Source of the DNA: Mucilaginibacter empetricola
GTDB lineage: Bacteria > Bacteroidota > Bacteroidia > Sphingobacteriales > Sphingobacteriaceae
Reading direction: 5' to 3'
Length of the DNA: 64,000 bases
NCBI RefSeq assembly: GCF_024808665.1
Contig: NZ_JANUBZ010000013.1
Span: forward strand, 1-64,000
Part shown: in pieces, positions 60,286-64,000 of the stretch
Numbering within the stretch: position 1 is the first letter of the stretch
How the letters are laid out: each line of letters opens with the position of its first letter
Notes under the pieces: generated by a model
Databases searched by the model: none
What the model was told of the DNA's origin: nothing
Seen by the model: the letters and a program-made list of their open reading frames with translations, nothing else
Translations under genes and position numbers: made by a program

Positions 60286-61719
60286 TTAATTGTCTGTTTT
60301 AAACAGCCTGCCCCAAACACGGCCTAGAAATCCTTTTTCGCCGTTCGGTATGGTACTAGCATTCATAGGATGCTCTGTTACCGGGCCAAACTTTAGCGCA
60401 AAGCCAAAATTTACACTTAGCCCGGTATAAGCGGTATTATTACTTATGTTTGAAGCATTTTTATTAAGCGCATCGTAAGCAAAATGCCCCGTTGAAATAA
60501 AATCATTAGTGCCGATAAAAATCTCAAAATTTGGCGTTTTATACATAAACTGACCGCCCACTGAAAACGTTTTTAAATCGTCATACGAGGTGGATAGTGT
60601 AGCAATATAGTTCCCATATTGAAATGGATTCACTAATCCGCCAACAAAGCCCGAGTAGAATAGTTCTTTAGATGCAATAAGTGTAGGCGAATATTTTAAT
60701 TTATTGTCGTCATCCAGCCAATAGCTTTTATTTACGCTTACTTCGGCGTGACCATCAACAGGCGTGGTAAATGAACCTACGGTACCGTTGTTGTGTACAA
60801 TTTTGTAAACTGCATTATATATACTGTCTTCCCTGGCTGGGGTTGATAAGCCGTTTATTGTTTCCGTATTATTGAAGTTATAAACAGCTGATTGACTGTT
60901 CCAGTGTATAAAACCCAGGTCTTTTACGTTTGCTTGTATAACAAAATTATCATTGGTTCTATACATTGTTCCAATTGATATAGAAGCACCCGGGTTACGT
61001 AAAGTTGGCAAATAATCGCGAGCGACCATATGTCCAGGTACAAAGCCGGTAGTGTATGTTCCTCCCAGGGTAACATCAGCCATGTCATTCAGCTTATCAT
61101 AGTTCACATTTGAACTTGTAATATCTAATTTTTGATATTCGATACCGAGTAAGGCACTGAATTTAAAACCAATAGCAAACTGTTTGGTTACTTTTTCGCG
61201 ATAGCTAAAGCTAATCTGGTTATAGGCCTGATAGTTATAATTACTGTTGAAAACGTTTGAATAATTTGAATTTTCAAAGCTTGCGGTACCATTTAAAGCA
61301 GCTATGGTTTCGTCTGTAAATAGGCCATGGCCCTCAAATTTAGTTTGGGCCGAAATACCCATCTCCACATCTCCGTTAAAGCTTGAAAACCAACGGAACA
61401 TCAAAAAATAAACATCCGCATTAACATTTGCCAGATTATTCTGGCCCTGATTTATTTTTAAAGCGCTATTGTCGTATTGATTTTTAAAAAAGCGATTTTT
61501 TAATGTAGCTTGTGCATCGCCGCTTAAAAAGAAATTTCCCGCAAAGTTAGGAATTAAAAAGTTTGAGGCAAATTGCTTGCTTGTGTCAAGGATAAATGCA
61601 GTTTGAGCAGGGTTTTCAAAAGAATCATACAAAGTCCCTGTATTATATTGTGAAAGCGTTTGTGCAAATATTGAGGTCGTAAAGAAGAAAAAAGAAAAAA
61701 GAAGTAAAATTTTTTTCAT
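60286..61719 (-). CDS. Predicted outer-membrane beta-barrel protein (DUF5723-like)
   Basis: A 477-residue exported protein. After a signal peptide (KKILLLFSFFFFTTSIFAQ) comes TLSQYNTGTLYDSFENPAQTAFI and many alternating aromatic/polar strands (FAIGFKFSALLGIEYQKLD; YWLDDDNKLKYSPTLIASKELFYSGFVGG), as in a barrel. The C-terminal ~30 residues are basic and non-barrel. I associate it with the DUF5723 group of Bacteroidota; no function is established. It may be co-transcribed with the gene upstream (111-base gap). Confidence 0.7.
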   Translation of the reverse strand: MKKILLLFSFFFFTTSIFAQTLSQYNTGTLYDSFENPAQTAFILDTSKQFASNFLIPNFAGNFFLSGDAQATLKNRFFKNQYDNSALKINQGQNNLANVNADVYFLMFRWFSSFNGDVEMGISAQTKFEGHGLFTDETIAALNGTASFENSNYSNVFNSNYNYQAYNQISFSYREKVTKQFAIGFKFSALLGIEYQKLDITSSNVNYDKLNDMADVTLGGTYTTGFVPGHMVARDYLPTLRNPGASISIGTMYRTNDNFVIQANVKDLGFIHWNSQSAVYNFNNTETINGLSTPAREDSIYNAVYKIVHNNGTVGSFTTPVDGHAEVSVNKSYWLDDDNKLKYSPTLIASKELFYSGFVGGLVNPFQYGNYIATLSTSYDDLKTFSVGGQFMYKTPNFEIFIGTNDFISTGHFAYDALNKNASNISNNTAYTGLSVNFGFALKFGPVTEHPMNASTIPNGEKGFLGRVWGRLFKTDN

Positions 61720-61829
61720 AAAGTATAGTATGCTTTTAACTGCTATTTATTTGTTTTAAAGATAAAGTTCCAATTCGATATCTAAATAATAATAATAATA
61801 AATTAAGTGTTTAAACGGAAAAAACGCAA

Positions 61830-63443
61830 TTATTGTTGTGATTGATTAACGATTTGAGGCTTTATATCGGCCGAATCGGTATTTAATTTTAAACAAAGGT
61901 TGGTATAGAAATTTTTATCGCTGGCACTTAACTGGACCGATGCTGCATAGAAATCTTTTAGTCCTTGTTCTTGTGATTTAAAATCTTGATAAACAGATGG
62001 GTATAGGTCTCTTTCCAGTATGGGCTGAACATTTCTTAAGCTCAAAAAGTACGATATGTTACTTCTTTCGGTGAGTAAATTATTGAATTGGTTGTTTTGT
62101 TCATTTTTACTTAAAAATTTTCGATTTATATAAATATCATTATAGCTTTTTAACTCGCTCATACTGTTCGCTAAAATGAGATAATTATCTATCACTGTAA
62201 AATACGGACGCCTAAAGGATTCTAAGGCATCGCCCAACAAAAAGAATGGAAGCTTTTCATAGTTTAACTGCCCGGTATTTTCATCACTCATAGTGCTTAC
62301 AGAATTCAATATTGATTTAATCTTTGAACCATTTTTAACCGAAATAATAGCAAATTTTTCAAAATAACGAGTGGTAACCACAGCGAATTCGTTGCCGAGT
62401 TGGTTGTCAAAGTCCTTTTTGAAGCTTTTTCCTGTTTCTGCTTTTATTTTGTTCAATAATTTACCTTTTTCGTTTCCCAAATTTGCTTTTGAATTCATCG
62501 TTGATAGCTCTGAACTAAATTTTAATGGATCTGACAGGCCGAAGGTTATGCTGTATGCCGTTGTGGAAGGGAATATATCCTTAATATGATTTACAACAGG
62601 TTGTTGATTAATAAACAGATTCAAATACTCAAGCGTTCCATTCTGATTAATGCTTGTGGAGCCGTTGAACATTAAAGCTTCATTTCTATAATTTAAACTT
62701 AATGTGGCCAGCCCGGGTAGTATTCTTAGCGTTCTTAAAATGTCTGTGTTTTTGTTCTGAAACAATTGATCGAGTAGTGGGGAAATCTGTTCAAAATTAA
62801 TATACAGATTAGCTAAAGAATTAGTGCTTTGCTGCTCTGAAAGTAGCTCGAATGATTTACCGTCTTTTTTATTTTTATGATTTAAACTGCTGTCAACCAA
62901 ATCCTTTGTGAAGCTACCCGAAAATATATCGTCACCTTTGCTGGTGATATAAAAACGCTTTTTTAAAGAGTTGATGTAAATGGTATAGCCTTGGCTGCCA
63001 GGGATTTTAAGCGGTGTTACAACAAAGCCACTGTTGGGTAGTTTGCTTAAATCTTCCAGTATCGAGCTATCAAAACCATTACCAGATGATATGGTTACTA
63101 AAAGCCCAATATTATCTGTTTTGGATGGATGTACGGATACAAAAATGTTTTGGCCGGAAAAGTATTTTTCCAATGATGGATTTTGTAGCAGAAGATCTTT
63201 TAAGGTATCTAAATCAGCTATTTTTTGCTTGCCAACAATGGATACAAATAGTTTGCTCCCGTTAAAAATATCATAAAACCCCTTGTCATTATTAAACTCA
63301 AATATCAATGAAGCGTTATCTGGAATTACCTGCATAACTTTACTGGTACGCATGCCCGGAGTGTTTAAATTTTTAAAATAAACAATGGTAGCATACGCAG
63401 TAGCCGATAAAAGAATTAGGGTAATAATAATTTGCTTCTTCAT
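61830..63443 (-). CDS. Membrane-anchored protein of unknown function
   Basis: A 537-residue protein with an N-terminal membrane helix (MKKQIIITLILLSATAYATIVYF) and a large exported part. Segments such as VMQVIPDNASLIFEFNNDKGFYDIFNGSKLF and PYFTVIDNYLILANSMSELKSYNDIYI recall DUF3352-like proteins, but I am not certain. A TACCTTTG -7 box at 63458-63465 predicts transcription to start around 63454, so I use ATG 63443 and not the ATG at 63455. No catalytic motif is seen. Confidence 0.65.
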   Translation of the reverse strand: MKKQIIITLILLSATAYATIVYFKNLNTPGMRTSKVMQVIPDNASLIFEFNNDKGFYDIFNGSKLFVSIVGKQKIADLDTLKDLLLQNPSLEKYFSGQNIFVSVHPSKTDNIGLLVTISSGNGFDSSILEDLSKLPNSGFVVTPLKIPGSQGYTIYINSLKKRFYITSKGDDIFSGSFTKDLVDSSLNHKNKKDGKSFELLSEQQSTNSLANLYINFEQISPLLDQLFQNKNTDILRTLRILPGLATLSLNYRNEALMFNGSTSINQNGTLEYLNLFINQQPVVNHIKDIFPSTTAYSITFGLSDPLKFSSELSTMNSKANLGNEKGKLLNKIKAETGKSFKKDFDNQLGNEFAVVTTRYFEKFAIISVKNGSKIKSILNSVSTMSDENTGQLNYEKLPFFLLGDALESFRRPYFTVIDNYLILANSMSELKSYNDIYINRKFLSKNEQNNQFNNLLTERSNISYFLSLRNVQPILERDLYPSVYQDFKSQEQGLKDFYAASVQLSASDKNFYTNLCLKLNTDSADIKPQIVNQSQQ

Positions 63444-63457
63444 AGCAGTCTGCATTA

Positions 63458-63465
63458 CAAAGGTA
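63458..63465 (-). promoter_or_regulatory. -7 box of the unknown membrane-anchored protein gene
   Basis: TACCTTTG on the minus strand, with TTTC 18 bases upstream as -33. It constrains the start codon of the gene at 61830-63443. Confidence 0.6.
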
Positions 63466-63572
63466 ATCTATTTAGTGGTTTGTGAAATTGATGTTATTAA
63501 CTTATTGGCTGAACGCTACAGTCAGTTGACAAACCTTCACGCTATATTTGGTAACTTAGCAACATAATATTT

Positions 63573-63965
63573 ATGAAAAGAAAAATTATAATTACAGCGG
63601 CCATTTTTGGTGCATTGGCCGTTATAGCCGGCGCCTTTGGTGCTCACGGATTGCAAGGGCAATTATCTGCAAAATACCTCGATGTATGGCATACAGCAGT
63701 GCAATACCAGTTTTATCACGTATTTGCCTTATTGTTTTTATCATTAATTGTTACAACAAATGATAAGCTGATAAACGCTTGTTATTACCTTTTTACGTTG
63801 GGAATTATATTCTTTTCGGGCTCCTTATATTTGCTTAGTTGCAGCGAGTTGTTAGGTTGGGACTGGCTTATATTTATGGGTCCGGTTACACCGTTGGGCG
63901 GGCTATTATTTATTGCAGGATGGATAACATTAGGTATAGCAGCGTTAGGAAATAAAATAAAATAA
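63573..63965 (+). CDS. DUF423 family membrane protein
   Basis: A 130-residue inner-membrane protein with four helices. KRKIIITAAIFGALAVIAGAFGAHGLQGQLSAKYLDVWHTAVQYQFYHVFALLF is the DUF423/YgdD signature (GAFGAHG, W-x-TA-x-YQ-x-H). Function unknown; family members are linked to stress resistance by genetics only. Its stop overlaps the start of the next gene (TAATG). Confidence 0.9.
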   Translation: MKRKIIITAAIFGALAVIAGAFGAHGLQGQLSAKYLDVWHTAVQYQFYHVFALLFLSLIVTTNDKLINACYYLFTLGIIFFSGSLYLLSCSELLGWDWLIFMGPVTPLGGLLFIAGWITLGIAALGNKIK

Positions 63966-64000
63966 TGTTAGAGTTTGCCCAGGCTGAACATACGGAACGC
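63965..64000 (+). CDS. Start of a further gene (partial, 12 codons visible)
   Basis: ATG at 63965 overlaps the preceding stop and reads MLEFAQAEHTER to the window end. The overlap suggests co-transcription with the DUF423 gene. Too short to identify. Confidence 0.45.
   Translation, partial: MLEFAQAEHTER

Noticed and set aside
61785..61803. AATAATAAT run between two envelope genes
   Set aside because: Ordinary short triplet run in AT-rich DNA, no sign of function.
1..64000. CRISPR arrays, tRNA or rRNA genes, transposases, integrases, known riboswitches
   Set aside because: Read for on both strands; nothing convincing was seen. A covariance-model search would be needed to exclude unusual RNAs.

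Overview
The window looks like chromosomal DNA of a Bacteroidota member, most probably Sphingobacteriaceae (Mucilaginibacter/Pedobacter-like). This rests on a complete Bat (aerotolerance) operon, a type IX secretion cargo protein with a gliding-motility C-terminal domain next to a PorP/SprF-like barrel, AT-rich DNA, promoters of the Bacteroidota type (TTTG, about 19 bases, TAnnTTTG), and intergenic palindromes typical of this group. I see no rRNA, tRNA, prophage, insertion sequence or CRISPR array. The window is mostly ordinary chromosome; the interest is in regulation, small genes and intergenic repeats.

Layout. 1-1731: the tail of a PorP/SprF-like protein, then a sulfotransferase facing an APS kinase tail to tail. 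1860-17710: a fatty-acid acquisition and beta-oxidation locus. A secreted GDSL esterase and a FadL porin run leftwards. An AraC-type regulator follows, and then a ten-gene rightward run: acyl-CoA dehydrogenase, EtfB, EtfA, thioesterase, acyl-CoA-binding protein, FadN-like bifunctional enzyme, thiolase, acyl-CoA ligase, ECI1-like isomerase and DECR1-like dienoyl-CoA reductase. The araC gene is flanked by two copies of a 42-bp element (40/42 identical, inverted). Each copy abuts the promoter of one arm, so one regulator probably switches the whole pathway. 17711-18768: a long T-rich gap holding a 25-residue hydrophobic microprotein gene with its own terminator.

18769-27168: MoxR, DUF58, a short BatD-like protein, BatA, BatB, BatC, BatD and BatE, a predicted envelope stress/aerotolerance complex. 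27223-33640: an orphan small protein, a TetR/DHA2-pump/SDR cassette with matching operators, a UMF1 transporter, a secreted DinB protein, a cupin and a 49-residue small protein. 33742-39003: a flavin reductase, the uronate genes uxaC-kdgK-eda, and a divergent MBL hydrolase/HxlR pair sharing a perfect 24-bp palindrome. 39016-44883: alpha/beta hydrolase, CDGSH protein, the conserved tesA-ybbP-ybbA group and a GNAT acetyltransferase.

45061-50170: DinB, a heterodimeric ABC exporter with one degenerate ATP site, and a Nudix-like regulator whose catalytic box has lost its glutamates. 50375-55363: T9SS adhesin-like protein plus PorP/SprF. 55447-64000: rpoN, mscL, a ChaN-like protein, rpmH-rnpA-yidD, tsaB, two envelope proteins of unknown role, a DUF423 protein and the start of one more gene.

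Best candidates for a second look are the duplicated AraC sites, two microprotein genes preceded by near-identical sigma-54-like sequences (rpoN is in the same window), the sulfotransferase/APS-kinase pair, and several dispersed intergenic palindromes.
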